64,000 nucleotides of DNA, taken from Henriciella sp045287255 (GTDB lineage: Bacteria > Pseudomonadota > Alphaproteobacteria > Caulobacterales > Hyphomonadaceae). The position numbers were made by a program, and so were the translations under genes. The notes below the pieces were generated by a model. That model had not been told where the DNA came from, did not search any database, and saw only the letters and a list, made by a program, of their open reading frames with translations. This document shows, in pieces, positions 32,891-41,690 of the stretch (its first letter is position 1; each line of letters starts with the position of its first letter). The DNA lies in contig NZ_CP137142.1 of NCBI RefSeq assembly GCF_045287255.1, positions 558,001 to 622,000 on the forward strand, in the 5' to 3' direction.

Positions 32891-33642
32891 AGCATACGCG
32901 CAGCCATGTCCTGAACGCTTTTTCGGTCCTGCGTCTCAAGCGCGGTTTTAAGGGTCTGGGCGCGGTCTTGCATGACCTGTTCCAGGGCTGTTTCAGCCTC
33001 TGCGGAAAGGGCCGCATTCAGCGCCATGTCGATCTCATTACGATACTTTTTTGCGTTCAAAGCCGTCAGAGCGCGCGCGTATTGCCAGTGCGTTGAAGCA
33101 TCATCAGAAGCGATCTCTGCTGCATCACTATAGAAGCGCCGAGCCCTTTTCACCGACGCACCAAGGATAGCCGAGCCAACACTGCCGCCGCGGCGTACAA
33201 CTTCAACATGCCAAACGGCCATGAAGCCATTGGCGTAGAAGTTATCTGGATCATCTACAAGGACCGCTTCAACAAGCTCTTTTGCGTCACCGCCATAGCC
33301 TGCGCGCATGGCCTCGCGAGTCGACAATGGGTGGGCGCGCAGGGATAGCGCGATGGCCAACTGCAATCGCCCCTCAATGTGGTCTGGTTCCTGCTCCAAG
33401 GCTTGTCGGGCGAGCGCCTCAGCCTCGATGACGATATCCTGAGGGGGCTGGTGGTCTGGGGCGCTCATGGCCTGCGCTAGCAGGCAACGGGCGGCGAAGG
33501 CCAGATTATCGGCATTCTGCTCTATCTGAGCTTCCATGGCGGCGGTACGATACGCGCCATCCTCAAACGCTTCGCTCCATTGTTGCGGGACCGCGTGAGC
33601 GAGCGGGGTCGTAAGTAAAGCGGTTAGGATCAGAACTCTCAT
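32887..33642 (-). CDS. exported TPR-like helical repeat protein
   Basis: The roughly 251-residue protein starts at the ATG at 33642 with a signal peptide (MRVLILTALLTTPLAHAV). Repeated helical pairs follow (AARCLLAQAMSAPD, AEALARQALEQEPDHIEGRLQLAIALSL, TEASTHWQYARALTAL-type segments), typical of TPR folds. It probably mediates protein contacts in the periplasm. An upstream extension to 33834 would hide the signal peptide. Partner unknown. Confidence 0.72.
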   Translation of the reverse strand: MRVLILTALLTTPLAHAVPQQWSEAFEDGAYRTAAMEAQIEQNADNLAFAARCLLAQAMSAPDHQPPQDIVIEAEALARQALEQEPDHIEGRLQLAIALSLRAHPLSTREAMRAGYGGDAKELVEAVLVDDPDNFYANGFMAVWHVEVVRRGGSVGSAILGASVKRARRFYSDAAEIASDDASTHWQYARALTALNAKKYRNEIDMALNAALSAEAETALEQVMQDRAQTLKTALETQDRKSVQDMAARML

Positions 33643-33705
33643 CTGCGTCAAGATAGCGCAGATTGTGGACTCGCCCAATCCCTTTTCGAGGCGTCTAAAG
33701 ACAAA

Positions 33706-34815
33706 ATGGACCAGTTTGACGCTGACATTGTCGTGATCGGGGCCGGGGTCATTGGCCTTGCTTGTGCCCGCGCGGCGGCGATGGCAGGGCGCGATGTGAT
33801 TGTGCTTGAGGCTGAGAGCCTGATTGCGTCGCACACCAGTTCACGAAACTCAGAAGTGATTCATGCCGGGATCTACTATGCCTCCGGATCGCTAAAGGCC
33901 CGTCACTGCATTAATGGCCGGCGGAAGCTCTATGAGTATCTTGCAACGCACGGCGTGACCTTCAATCGCTGTGGCAAGCTTGTTGTCGCGCAGGCCGATG
34001 AGACGAATGGTCTGGATGCTATTGTAGCGCTTGCTGAAGCGAATGGCGTTGAAGGCTTGAACCTGATTGATGGAGATGCCGCGCGCGTGCTCGAGCCAGC
34101 GCTGCACCCTGATATCAGTGCCGCCATTCATTCAACTGTTTCGGGTATCTTTGACAGCCATGGTTACTTCCTGGCTTTGCAAGGGGAGCTGGAGGACAAA
34201 GGTGGCATGATTGCCTTTGAAACGCCTGTCCTTGCCGGGCAGGTGCTATCATCGGGCGTTGAGTTGGTGACGGGTGGCGCGGCGCCGTCAAAGATTCTTG
34301 CGCGTCAGGTGATCAATGCAGCGGGGCATAATTCAATTTTTCTGGCACGGGCCATCGAGGGCGATCATGTCTCCGCGCTGCCAACGCCGCGCTATGTCAA
34401 AGGCAGCTATTTCAGTGTGACCGGGCGCACGCCTTTCTCGCGTCTGATCTATCCGATGCCGGGGCGTGCCAGTCTTGGACTGCATTTGACGGTTGATCTG
34501 GGGGGGCGTGGCAAACTTGGCCCTGACGCAGAGTGGCTACCAGAAGAGGCGACGCCCCCCTTTGATTATCGCGTCGACCCGGAACGCGCAGAGCATTTCT
34601 ATGCGTCGGCTCGCCGATACTGGCCAAGCCTGGAAGATGGGGCACTTGCAGCAGATTATGCGGGTGTGCGCCCAAAGCTCGTTGGGCCTGGTGAGCCATC
34701 AGGGGATTTTCGCATTGAGCGGTCTGGTGATTTGATCAACCTGCTTGGAATTGAAAGCCCTGGCCTGACCTCATCGCTTGCAATTGCAGATCATGTCGCC
34801 GAATTGCTGACCTGA
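33706..34815 (+). CDS. FAD-dependent L-2-hydroxyglutarate dehydrogenase/oxidase family protein
   Basis: The 369-residue DAO-superfamily flavoprotein has an N-terminal Rossmann motif DIVVIGAGVIGLACARAAA, then SSRNSEVIHAGIYYASGSLKARHC, characteristic of LhgO/L2HGDH, and a C-terminal FAD-binding end (LINLLGIESPGLTSSLAIADHVAELL). It oxidises L-2-hydroxyglutarate to 2-oxoglutarate in characterised relatives. It is divergent from the TPR-like gene by about 60 bp. Confidence 0.88.
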   Translation: MDQFDADIVVIGAGVIGLACARAAAMAGRDVIVLEAESLIASHTSSRNSEVIHAGIYYASGSLKARHCINGRRKLYEYLATHGVTFNRCGKLVVAQADETNGLDAIVALAEANGVEGLNLIDGDAARVLEPALHPDISAAIHSTVSGIFDSHGYFLALQGELEDKGGMIAFETPVLAGQVLSSGVELVTGGAAPSKILARQVINAAGHNSIFLARAIEGDHVSALPTPRYVKGSYFSVTGRTPFSRLIYPMPGRASLGLHLTVDLGGRGKLGPDAEWLPEEATPPFDYRVDPERAEHFYASARRYWPSLEDGALAADYAGVRPKLVGPGEPSGDFRIERSGDLINLLGIESPGLTSSLAIADHVAELLT

Positions 34816-34861
34816 CCGGTTGCGCTTGAGGATTCTCAAGTGTATTGACGCCGCTTCGGTT

Positions 34862-34938
34862 GGTTCGGTAGCTCAGCTGGTTAGAGCGCACGACTCATAA
34901 TCGTGAGGTCGGGAGTTCAAGTCTCCCCCGAACCACCA
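34862..34938 (+). tRNA. tRNA-Met (anticodon CAT, elongator type)
   Basis: A full cloverleaf with encoded CCA: acceptor GGTTCGG/CCGAACC, D-arm GCTCAGCTGGTTAGAGC, anticodon arm CACGA-CTCATAA-TCGTG and T-arm GGGAG-TTCAAGT-CTCCC. Lysidine-modified tRNA-Ile (CAT) has the same loop and cannot be fully excluded. The 3' end is the attachment site of the island to the right, which restores the gene exactly. Confidence 0.9.
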
Positions 34939-36065
34939 GCCCTTTTGTTCTCATCTGAAAACATTGGATTTTCTGCTGAAAATTGCCCCGCGCGGGCATT
35001 TTGCGGGGCACTTTGTTCTAGATATCTTCTCACAGCGGCGTCAGCGAGGCGCTGCTGATTGGCCCCTTTTGTATAGATAGACGCGGATCGTGTATCGCTG
35101 TGCCCAAGCTTGGCGGCAATCTCGTTTTCGGTCGCGCCAGCCTCAGCCATACGAACACCGTCGGCCTTTCTCAATCCGTGCAGGGTGAGCCCTTTCGGCA
35201 AACCGGCTTGTTCAACCCATCGGCGAACCGCCGCCCCAAAACCCTTTTCTGAAAAGGGTTTGCCGAAGTCCGTTTGGATGTAATTCAGTCCCTTCGAAGG
35301 TGCTGTATCCAAAGCCTCCGCCAAATCTGGAACAATGAGAATGGACACGGTCTTACCCGTCTTCTTTTGTTCAATTCGAAGATGAGTTTCATCGCGGTGC
35401 TGACGCCCAATCCGCACCACATCCGATCGGCGCAATCCACCGTCAAATGCAAGGTGGTAAGCTGTACGAGCAGTCGTCCCATATGGATGTGCCGCCATGA
35501 ACGCTTCGCGCTGCTCGCGGCTCCACGGTTTCCAAGTGCTGTCGCCCATCTTCAAGCGTTTCACACCCTCTGCAGGGTTGTGGTCAACATGCCCGTACTC
35601 ATGCGCCCATCTATAGAGCGACTTGATCACCTTGATCATATTGTTCGCAGCGCCCGGCGTTTTGGCCCGGGCATCACGTCCAGCTTGGACTGCTTCTTTG
35701 GTGAGTGTTCGGCAGTCTCTGTGACCATTCTCGCGCGATATGCGAAGAAGCACTGACCTTCGCTGCGCCTGCGTTGCAGGTTTAGCTAATGCGAACTCAG
35801 CACTGACTAGGTACTGATTGATTAGCCAAGCGAGAGAGTGGACCGCAACATATGGGTTCTTTGGGCGAGGCCGTTCATTCGCCTGCATGTCGTCAAGGAT
35901 GGCTTTGTATTCCGCCACCCAAGCTTCCGTGCCTTCCGGTGATCGGATGCGGCGTTTCTTGTTCTTTCCTTCCACAACCAAGCGGACATACCAGCGCTTT
36001 CGACCGGAGCGATCGTGATCAAACATCGTAAAAGGAAAGCGAACCGACGCCATCGAAGCCCTCAT
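34917..36065 (-). CDS. tyrosine-type site-specific integrase
   Basis: The 382-residue integrase has the catalytic residues Arg212 (GGLRRSDVVRI), a Lys in EQKKTGK, His296-x-x-Arg299 (LHGLRKADG), His322 (LGHSDTRS) and nucleophile Tyr331 (SIYTKG). Its N-terminal half has a SAM-like core-binding domain. The reading frame ends inside the tRNA-Met T-loop, so its last codons are supplied by the chromosome. The start overlaps the AlpA-like gene stop by 4 bp. It integrates the island at tRNA-Met. Confidence 0.93.
   Translation of the reverse strand: MRASMASVRFPFTMFDHDRSGRKRWYVRLVVEGKNKKRRIRSPEGTEAWVAEYKAILDDMQANERPRPKNPYVAVHSLAWLINQYLVSAEFALAKPATQAQRRSVLLRISRENGHRDCRTLTKEAVQAGRDARAKTPGAANNMIKVIKSLYRWAHEYGHVDHNPAEGVKRLKMGDSTWKPWSREQREAFMAAHPYGTTARTAYHLAFDGGLRRSDVVRIGRQHRDETHLRIEQKKTGKTVSILIVPDLAEALDTAPSKGLNYIQTDFGKPFSEKGFGAAVRRWVEQAGLPKGLTLHGLRKADGVRMAEAGATENEIAAKLGHSDTRSASIYTKGANQQRLADAAVRRYLEQSAPQNARAGQFSAENPMFSDENKRAGGSGET
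34921..34938. other. attL core of the genomic island
   Basis: GTCTCCCCCGAACCACCA at the tRNA 3' end is repeated exactly at 48779-48796. The two copies bound a 13.9-kb segment that begins with an integrase gene. Confidence 0.9.
34984..35010. repeat. inverted arm-type repeats near attL
   Basis: TGCCCCGC (34984-34991) and GCGGGGCA (35003-35010) face each other 46-72 bp from the core. The same pair recurs near attR at 48686-48742. They lie inside the 3' coding part of the integrase gene. They look like integrase arm-binding sites. Confidence 0.6.
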
Positions 36066-36262
36066 AGTGCCTGCCCTTTCCAGTCGTCATTGGCAGGCTC
36101 TCCCACACGAGGCAGACTCTCAACGTGTTCGTCAAGGTCTCGGATATCCCAAACGCGCTCACCTCCGCGCTTCAAAGGTTGCGCGACTGCGCCTTCAGCA
36201 ACGAGTCGGCGCAGCGTCGTTTCAGATGTGCCGATATAGCGAGCGGCCTCAAACGCTTTCAT
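36062..36262 (-). CDS. AlpA/MerR-type excisionase or regulator
   Basis: The small protein (66 residues from the ATG at 36262; 87 if it starts at 36325) has a helix-turn-helix FEAARYIGTSETTLRRLVAEGAV, then GGERVWDIRDLDEHVESL, the AlpA/Xis pattern. It overlaps the integrase start (ATGA), so both are expressed together. The role is probably as directionality factor or integrase regulator. Confidence 0.78.
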   Translation of the reverse strand: MKAFEAARYIGTSETTLRRLVAEGAVAQPLKRGGERVWDIRDLDEHVESLPRVGEPANDDWKGQAL

Positions 36263-36433
36263 CAAACGTGGCCATGCACTGATTGGATGTCGGTTCTTCA
36301 CGTCGAACGCCTCGCTGATCCTCAAGCAATAGGAATGAGAGGCGATTAAACCACTTTAGGAGGCGCGATGCCTCAACGAGCACTGGCAGAAATGCGATTG
36401 ATATTTCCGGGCTATTTTTGTGAGTAACGGTGC

Positions 36434-37102
36434 TTACGATGAGCTAGCAGCGTTTCGATCCGCAATAACATCGCGCATCGCGGTAATGATTTCGTTTTCG
36501 GTTATCGCTGAATCCAATTTTTCAAAGATAACCCTGACGAACTCAAATGCGGGCGTTAGTCCGCTTCCTTGATGATAATCGACGGTAAAACGGCGCTCCA
36601 ACATATTAGACCAGACATAAGCGATCCGTCTAACAGCGTTTTTGAGCGGTATGTTGGGTTTGCGGCCTTTAGTTGGCGCAAATTGATTGGTTCCTGTTTC
36701 CGCCGCTAAATCTAAGAGCGATAGTAGATAGTCTAAATCCGCTAAATATGCGTGTCCCGGTTTCGCCTCCGCTCCACTGATCACAGGAATTTCGGTGTCA
36801 GGCTCCAGCTCATTATTGTGAACCGCTGCCCAATAAAGATCGGTTTCTAAGTCTTCGTACTCTGATGAAGACAGCAAGGCTCTGAACCGTTCTGTTTCTA
36901 ATTTCAGTTTCTGATAGTTAGCACGTAAGCGGTTCTCAGCGGATCGATCATTAAACAAGCGCTTATCGAGCTGATAACGCCTGAAAAGCGCATTTAGCTC
37001 TATTAAAAGGTTTTCATCGTCGGAGTTAAATTCAAATCGATCAGCGAGTTGTTCCAGAAAGTGCTTATCAAACCCGTTGCTGTAACTATCTGAAAGGGTC
37101 AT
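36434..37102 (-). CDS. island protein of unknown function
   Basis: The 222-residue soluble, largely helical protein has a polar N-terminal half (DDENLLIELNALFRRYQLDKRLF). The C-terminal segment NIPLKNAVRRIAYVWSNMLERRF followed by GSGLTPAFEFVRVIFEKL resembles conserved parts of uncharacterised proteins common beside integrases on alphaproteobacterial islands. No catalytic motif is seen. It lies 9 bp after the TetR gene, so they are probably one operon. Confidence 0.6.
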   Translation of the reverse strand: MTLSDSYSNGFDKHFLEQLADRFEFNSDDENLLIELNALFRRYQLDKRLFNDRSAENRLRANYQKLKLETERFRALLSSSEYEDLETDLYWAAVHNNELEPDTEIPVISGAEAKPGHAYLADLDYLLSLLDLAAETGTNQFAPTKGRKPNIPLKNAVRRIAYVWSNMLERRFTVDYHQGSGLTPAFEFVRVIFEKLDSAITENEIITAMRDVIADRNAASSS

Positions 37103-37111
37103 CGCAGTTCT

Positions 37112-37798
37112 CTATATCTTTTTGACGCCAGATTGCGTGGCCGCTTTGTCGGCATTTGGCTTTATGAGTCTTAAGGTTCCAAACGGCTTAGAAAACAATC
37201 CCAGAATTGTCCCGTGATACTCCGATAGTTTTAGTGGGTCTGACCGAGGTGTTGAAACAATGCGGTCGGTTAGAATCCCAAAAGCTGCTTGAATGGCGAC
37301 CTCAAACTTGGTCTCGATTTCTCGCGCGGTTTCATCCGGCAATAAAGAAACCACTTGGTAGATGATATGTTCGCGGTATGCGTCAAATGCGTGGCGTTGT
37401 TCCAAGTCTGATAAACCCCGCTTCACCGCCAATCTGACGATCCCCGCAAATTCCTTCGCCGCAAATTGCGCAATAATCGTATCTGAAAGCAATTCAGCAG
37501 GTTTCTTGCTCGCTGCAAGTGAAGCTACGGTTTCGTCAAACCCGCGCCGCGCGCTGGCAAATGTATGAGATGTCACAAAGTCTAGGAACGCGTCTTTATC
37601 GGCGAAGCGCACATAAAAGGCGCCTACAGAAGTATCAGCGGCCTTAGCGAACTGCGCCATTGAAATGTCTTCGAAGTCCGCCTGCGCGAGCAATCGCCTT
37701 CCCTCTTGATAGAGTTTCAGCGTCTTAGACTCTGCCAGAGTAACAGAGACACGATGACGACCGCGTTTACGCGACGGGTTGGAAAGAGTCTGAGGCAT
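37112..37798 (-). CDS. TetR/AcrR family regulator
   Basis: The roughly 228-residue protein has an N-terminal TetR helix-turn-helix (LLAQADFEDISMAQFAKAADTSVGAFYVRFADKDAFLDFV) and an all-helical ligand domain. The ATG at 37798 is preferred over a GTG at 37807. A 22-bp quasi-palindrome lies 26 bp upstream at 37824. It is divergent from the HEPN/Toprim-Argonaute genes (320 bp apart), so it may control itself and that locus. Confidence 0.83.
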   Translation of the reverse strand: MPQTLSNPSRKRGRHRVSVTLAESKTLKLYQEGRRLLAQADFEDISMAQFAKAADTSVGAFYVRFADKDAFLDFVTSHTFASARRGFDETVASLAASKKPAELLSDTIIAQFAAKEFAGIVRLAVKRGLSDLEQRHAFDAYREHIIYQVVSLLPDETAREIETKFEVAIQAAFGILTDRIVSTPRSDPLKLSEYHGTILGLFSKPFGTLRLIKPNADKAATQSGVKKI

Positions 37799-37823
37799 CG
37801 AAATCACTCTATCACAAACAAAA

Positions 37824-37845
37824 TAGAATTAGAATTCTGATTATA
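37824..37845. promoter_or_regulatory. probable TetR operator
   Basis: A 22-bp quasi-palindrome centred on AGAATTCT (18 of 22 positions symmetric; outer arms TAGAATT/GATTATA) lies just upstream of the TetR start, in an AT-rich stretch. Confidence 0.6.
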
Positions 37846-37949
37846 GTATATTGGCGTTAATCCGCCCATCTGTTGCTGGTTCCACTGAACGCAGAACTTA
37901 TTGGAACCGCAGGAACTTCCTAAAACCGGACATTAGAATCCTTGGCCCG

Positions 37950-38023
37950 GGGAGTTGGCTGACCTCATCATTGGTGATGATGCGATCGGGAGTTTAACTC
38001 GCCCTCGCGGCACCGCCATCGGC
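37950..38023 (+). pseudogene. tRNA-like remnant in the 37808-38117 gap
   Basis: The stretch ends with GATCGGGAGTTTAACTC, then CGCCCTCGCGGCACCGCCA, much like the T-arm, acceptor and CCA of a tRNA. A CTCAT-containing stretch lies where an anticodon loop would be. Stems no longer pair well. It may be a decayed tRNA end left by an older integration event. Nothing else is seen in this 310-bp gap except the TetR site at its left end. Confidence 0.3.
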
Positions 38024-38117
38024 GCACAAGAAGGCAAGTTCAATAGTGATCCCTGAGCCATCGCCACGAATTAGGAAGACCGTTCGACAAATCAATTGCA
38101 TCTGAGTACCTCAAGGC

Positions 38118-39305
38118 ATGGGTTCAATGATTCATCTCGCAGTTGGCAAACTGGAAATCGAGTGGGGCAAGAATAATGGCTTCGTCGACCATGCCATGTT
38201 GTTTCAAGGTGAACGCGATATTGCCGATGTGCCTTACTACTATACAAGTGATGCGGACCACAGTGAGACTGTCGTAGAGTATCAGGAAGGCCTATCTCGG
38301 CCGCTAAAGTCGATTACCAAACGCCTCGACCTTCTGGGGCACACACTAGAGCATGCCCGTGCAGAATATGCCGAGCTCTCTGAGCTGAATGGGTTTAGCC
38401 TGGATGATTATCCGTTCGAGGAATTGCAAAATGTTCTGAAGACGGTCGATGTGACATCCCTATCCAGTGACTATGGTGAGGGTGGAGAAGACTTCGGGAA
38501 ATTTTTTCGAAGAGAAGTCGGGCCCCGTCTTGGTATGAACGAAGCGAGCCTCGATTTTTCGCAAGGCATGGAAAACCTGTCATCATGGACGATCTTACGC
38601 CTCCTCTCAGAGAATAAGACAGCGCAAGATCTGCCGGTCATGTGGGCGTTTCACGATATCGAAACCGGCGGATGGGAACCTCGAGAAACCTTCGTTCGAA
38701 ACCTAACGCCATTCGAACAAATCCTAATCGTTACCGAAGGGAGCACTGACGCGTCTGTCATTCGTCAGGCCTTCAAACTGCTACGCCCAGACATTGCCGA
38801 CTTCTTTCGGTTCGTTGACATGCAAGAGGGCTATCCTTTTTCGGGAACAGGAAATCTGTTCCGATTCGTGCAGGGGCTCATCAGTATCTCCGCCACGAGC
38901 GATATCCTGGTTCTATTCGACAATGATGCTGCTGGGATCGCGACCTACAATCGATGCTCCGGACTAAACCTTCCTGATAATTTTCGAGTGCTGAAACTGC
39001 CAGACCTCGAAGCGTTCGGGGCCTTCCCAACCATCGGGCCAACGGGCGAGTCGTTAGCCGATATCAATGGAAGAGCTGCCGCCATCGAGTGCTATTTGGA
39101 CCTGGACGCGGGCGCCAAAGTGCAATGGGGCGGTTTCAACGAAGACATGCAAACCTATCAAGGCGCACTCATGGGCAAAGATCGCCATACGCGCGCCTTC
39201 TTGAAACAGACACGAAGATTGAATGACTACGATTATTCTAAGTTGGAGCGCGTGGTCGACGCCCTCGTAGCGAGCGCTTCGGAGATGAGGGGAATGCGGA
39301 CCTGA
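38118..39305 (+). CDS. HEPN/Toprim-associated domain protein with Toprim nuclease domain
   Basis: The 395-residue protein has an N-terminal block (MGSMIHLAVGKLEIEWGKNN, PYYYTSD, EGLSRPLKSITKRLDLLGHTLE) of the HEPN/Toprim N-terminal family. A Toprim domain follows from about residue 200: the catalytic Glu207 (IVTEGSTD) and the DxD pair Asp268/Asp270 (LVLFDNDAAG). Toprim domains in defence proteins cleave or nick nucleic acid with Mg2+. An ATG 9 bases downstream is an equal start. It lies 75 bp upstream of the Argonaute gene on the same strand, so it may be an accessory or independent defence gene. Confidence 0.78.
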   Translation: MGSMIHLAVGKLEIEWGKNNGFVDHAMLFQGERDIADVPYYYTSDADHSETVVEYQEGLSRPLKSITKRLDLLGHTLEHARAEYAELSELNGFSLDDYPFEELQNVLKTVDVTSLSSDYGEGGEDFGKFFRREVGPRLGMNEASLDFSQGMENLSSWTILRLLSENKTAQDLPVMWAFHDIETGGWEPRETFVRNLTPFEQILIVTEGSTDASVIRQAFKLLRPDIADFFRFVDMQEGYPFSGTGNLFRFVQGLISISATSDILVLFDNDAAGIATYNRCSGLNLPDNFRVLKLPDLEAFGAFPTIGPTGESLADINGRAAAIECYLDLDAGAKVQWGGFNEDMQTYQGALMGKDRHTRAFLKQTRRLNDYDYSKLERVVDALVASASEMRGMRT

Positions 39306-39380
39306 TCGTGACGCTCTATCATTGTATGCTTAAATCGGATCATTACATTACAAATGGTCTACACTTAAAGAGTTGATGCG

Positions 39381-41690
39381 ATGTCTATTGGCGATTTGCG
39401 GCTTAACTTTACGCCGGTTCGATTGGTTGGCGAGACAGTCATCAATACTGGGTATCGACCATATGATGCCGAACTACTTCGCGAGCTACGCTCGGAGTTC
39501 GGGACAACACATGTCATCAAATGGGATCGTCAAGAAGATTTGATCGTCGATATTCCTGTTGTTGCCGATGCCGAGCCGCTCTCCGACAAAGTAACGGAAA
39601 TCGATCTGTCAGAGACGTGGTGGCATTGGTCCGCTTTGCTCAATGCAGCTCTTTTGCGCGTGTTCCACGAGCAGCGCGATATCATCAATGACTATCCGGT
39701 CGAAATCCTCGGGAATACACAAGGCAACCTCATTCGGCACGATGATCTTCCCGAATGGGTGAGAGTGCTTCCATCATTGGAATTTACACCGCGTACGATT
39801 TTTGGCGCTGATAGCAAACCCAATTTTGGAATGGTTTGTGACGCCCGAACCCGATACCAGCTGAGGGCGACTTGCGACACTTTGCTGGAACAAGAGGTCT
39901 CTCCCATCGGGCGCTATGTAATGGTGGAAGAACCGGCGCGCGACCCAAGAATGGCACCGCGAACGCTTACAGTCGGACGGGTCAAAGCAATAGAAGGTGG
40001 TCAGCTAATCTTGGAAGATCACCGAGAGGGCTATGACAGCGTGGCTGCCAGTGCGGCCCGGCTAACGGGAAATAGAGCGGACTTTGACTGGTGCGTCAAA
40101 AAACTACTCCCATCTGCCGGCAATAGCGTGCTCAATGCCACGCGTAGCAGGATGAGCAATCTCAATAAAGGACCAGGCCGGTTCAACCTCCTCGACCGCA
40201 CCATAGAGTTTCTCAAGTCATCTGAAATGGAAGCGGTTCCTGGCGTTTCATTAGAAATAGGCGATTGGTTATCGACGGGCGATGACGGATTTCCCGAAGC
40301 CGAACTGATCGAAAAACCGTCTTTGGTGTTCGATCCGGCTGGCACGCGTAACGACCATTGGAACGAGCGCGGGATAAAAACCAACGGCCCGTATGATCAA
40401 AGAACGTTTTCACCAAAGAAGTTGAATATTGCCGTCATTTGCCAGTCAAAGTACGAGGGGCAAGTTGATGGTTTCATGGCGAAATTTCTGGATGGAATGC
40501 CCGATGTTCGCATGGGACAGGGTGGTAATGGGCGCGCGCCATATGAAGACGGGTTTCTAAGGCGGTTCAAACTTGAACGGCCCAATGTGCAAACCTTTAC
40601 TTCGCAATCGGCATCCCTCGCCGGTTACGAAACGGCCTGTGAAGAGGCTCTGCGTCAAGCAGCGGATGGCGGATTTAAATGGGACCTGTCTGTTGTTCAA
40701 ATCGAAGAGGCATTCAAAACCCTTCCCGGAGCAGAGAACCCATATTTTGCGACCAAGGCAATGTTGCTGCGCAATCACGTCGCCGTTCAAAACATCCGCA
40801 TCGAAACCATGCGAGACCCTGACAAAAACCTCGTGTTCACGATGAACCAAATGAGCTTGGCAACCTACGCGAAGCTCGGCGGACGCCCTTGGTTGCTCAG
40901 CGCGCAACAATCAGTCGCTCATGAACTTGTCATTGGGCTTGGATCTCACACAGAACAATCAGGCCGATTCAGCGAACGCACGCGCCATGTCGGAATCACG
41001 ACTGTTTTTTCAAGCGACGGCGGCTACCACCTCAGCGAACGCACCGGCGTCGTACCGTTCGAAGAATATGCCGATGAGTTGACCGAGACCCTTAAGCGAA
41101 CAATCGAGCGCGTTCGAGAAGAGGATAATTGGAAAAGCTCTGACCGCGTTCGTTTGATCTTTCACGTGTTCAAACCCCTCAAAGATGTTGAGGCCAAAGC
41201 TATAAAAGATGCGGTTGAAGGTATGGACCTGGAAAATGTCGTATACGCATTCGTCCACATTGCGCCATTCCACCCGTTTTTGATCTTTGATCGTGCCCAA
41301 GAAGGCCTACCCAAATATCAACAAGATCAAAGCAGACGAAAAGGCATTATGGGGCCATCTCGCGGTGTTCATTTGAAGCTCGGCGATCATGACTCACTCG
41401 TTGTGTTCGCCGGAGCTTCGGAATTGAAGAAGGCGTCCGATGGTCTGCCTCGCGCCTGTTTGCTCAAATTGCACGATGACTCGACGTTCCGTGATATGAC
41501 CTACTTGGCCCGGCAAGCCTTCGACTTCACCGCGCATACTTGGCGCATCATGTCGCCAGAACCGTTTCCGATCACCATTAAATACTCTGATCTTATCGCG
41601 CAGCGCTTGACGGGCCTCAAACAGGTGGATGGCTGGGACGATGATGCGATCCGCTTCAGAGATATCGGAAGGACGCCTTGGTTTCTGTGA
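39381..41690 (+). CDS. long-B prokaryotic Argonaute, RsAgo-like, PIWI site degenerate
   Basis: The 769-residue protein follows Rhodobacter sphaeroides RsAgo throughout its MID and PIWI domains: MSLATYAKLGGRPW, VAHELVIGLGSH, RHVGITTVFSSDGGYHL, DDSTFRDMTYLARQA and the terminal WFL. The MID pocket residues that hold the guide 5' phosphate are kept (Tyr455, Lys459, Gln470, Lys498). The first catalytic Asp is Gly521, and the third position lies in HVFKPL without an Asp, so it should not slice. Such long-B Argonautes use guide RNA to recognise invading DNA and call on an associated effector. Its stop overlaps the nuclease start (TGATG), the probable effector. Confidence 0.93.
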   Translation: MSIGDLRLNFTPVRLVGETVINTGYRPYDAELLRELRSEFGTTHVIKWDRQEDLIVDIPVVADAEPLSDKVTEIDLSETWWHWSALLNAALLRVFHEQRDIINDYPVEILGNTQGNLIRHDDLPEWVRVLPSLEFTPRTIFGADSKPNFGMVCDARTRYQLRATCDTLLEQEVSPIGRYVMVEEPARDPRMAPRTLTVGRVKAIEGGQLILEDHREGYDSVAASAARLTGNRADFDWCVKKLLPSAGNSVLNATRSRMSNLNKGPGRFNLLDRTIEFLKSSEMEAVPGVSLEIGDWLSTGDDGFPEAELIEKPSLVFDPAGTRNDHWNERGIKTNGPYDQRTFSPKKLNIAVICQSKYEGQVDGFMAKFLDGMPDVRMGQGGNGRAPYEDGFLRRFKLERPNVQTFTSQSASLAGYETACEEALRQAADGGFKWDLSVVQIEEAFKTLPGAENPYFATKAMLLRNHVAVQNIRIETMRDPDKNLVFTMNQMSLATYAKLGGRPWLLSAQQSVAHELVIGLGSHTEQSGRFSERTRHVGITTVFSSDGGYHLSERTGVVPFEEYADELTETLKRTIERVREEDNWKSSDRVRLIFHVFKPLKDVEAKAIKDAVEGMDLENVVYAFVHIAPFHPFLIFDRAQEGLPKYQQDQSRRKGIMGPSRGVHLKLGDHDSLVVFAGASELKKASDGLPRACLLKLHDDSTFRDMTYLARQAFDFTAHTWRIMSPEPFPITIKYSDLIAQRLTGLKQVDGWDDDAIRFRDIGRTPWFL

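Noticed and set aside
39381..41690. PIWI-RE protein or short Argonaute (SPARTA-like)
   Set aside because: Length, MID pocket and the PIWI order match long-B RsAgo; no TIR, SIR2-APAZ or DinG-type partner is present.
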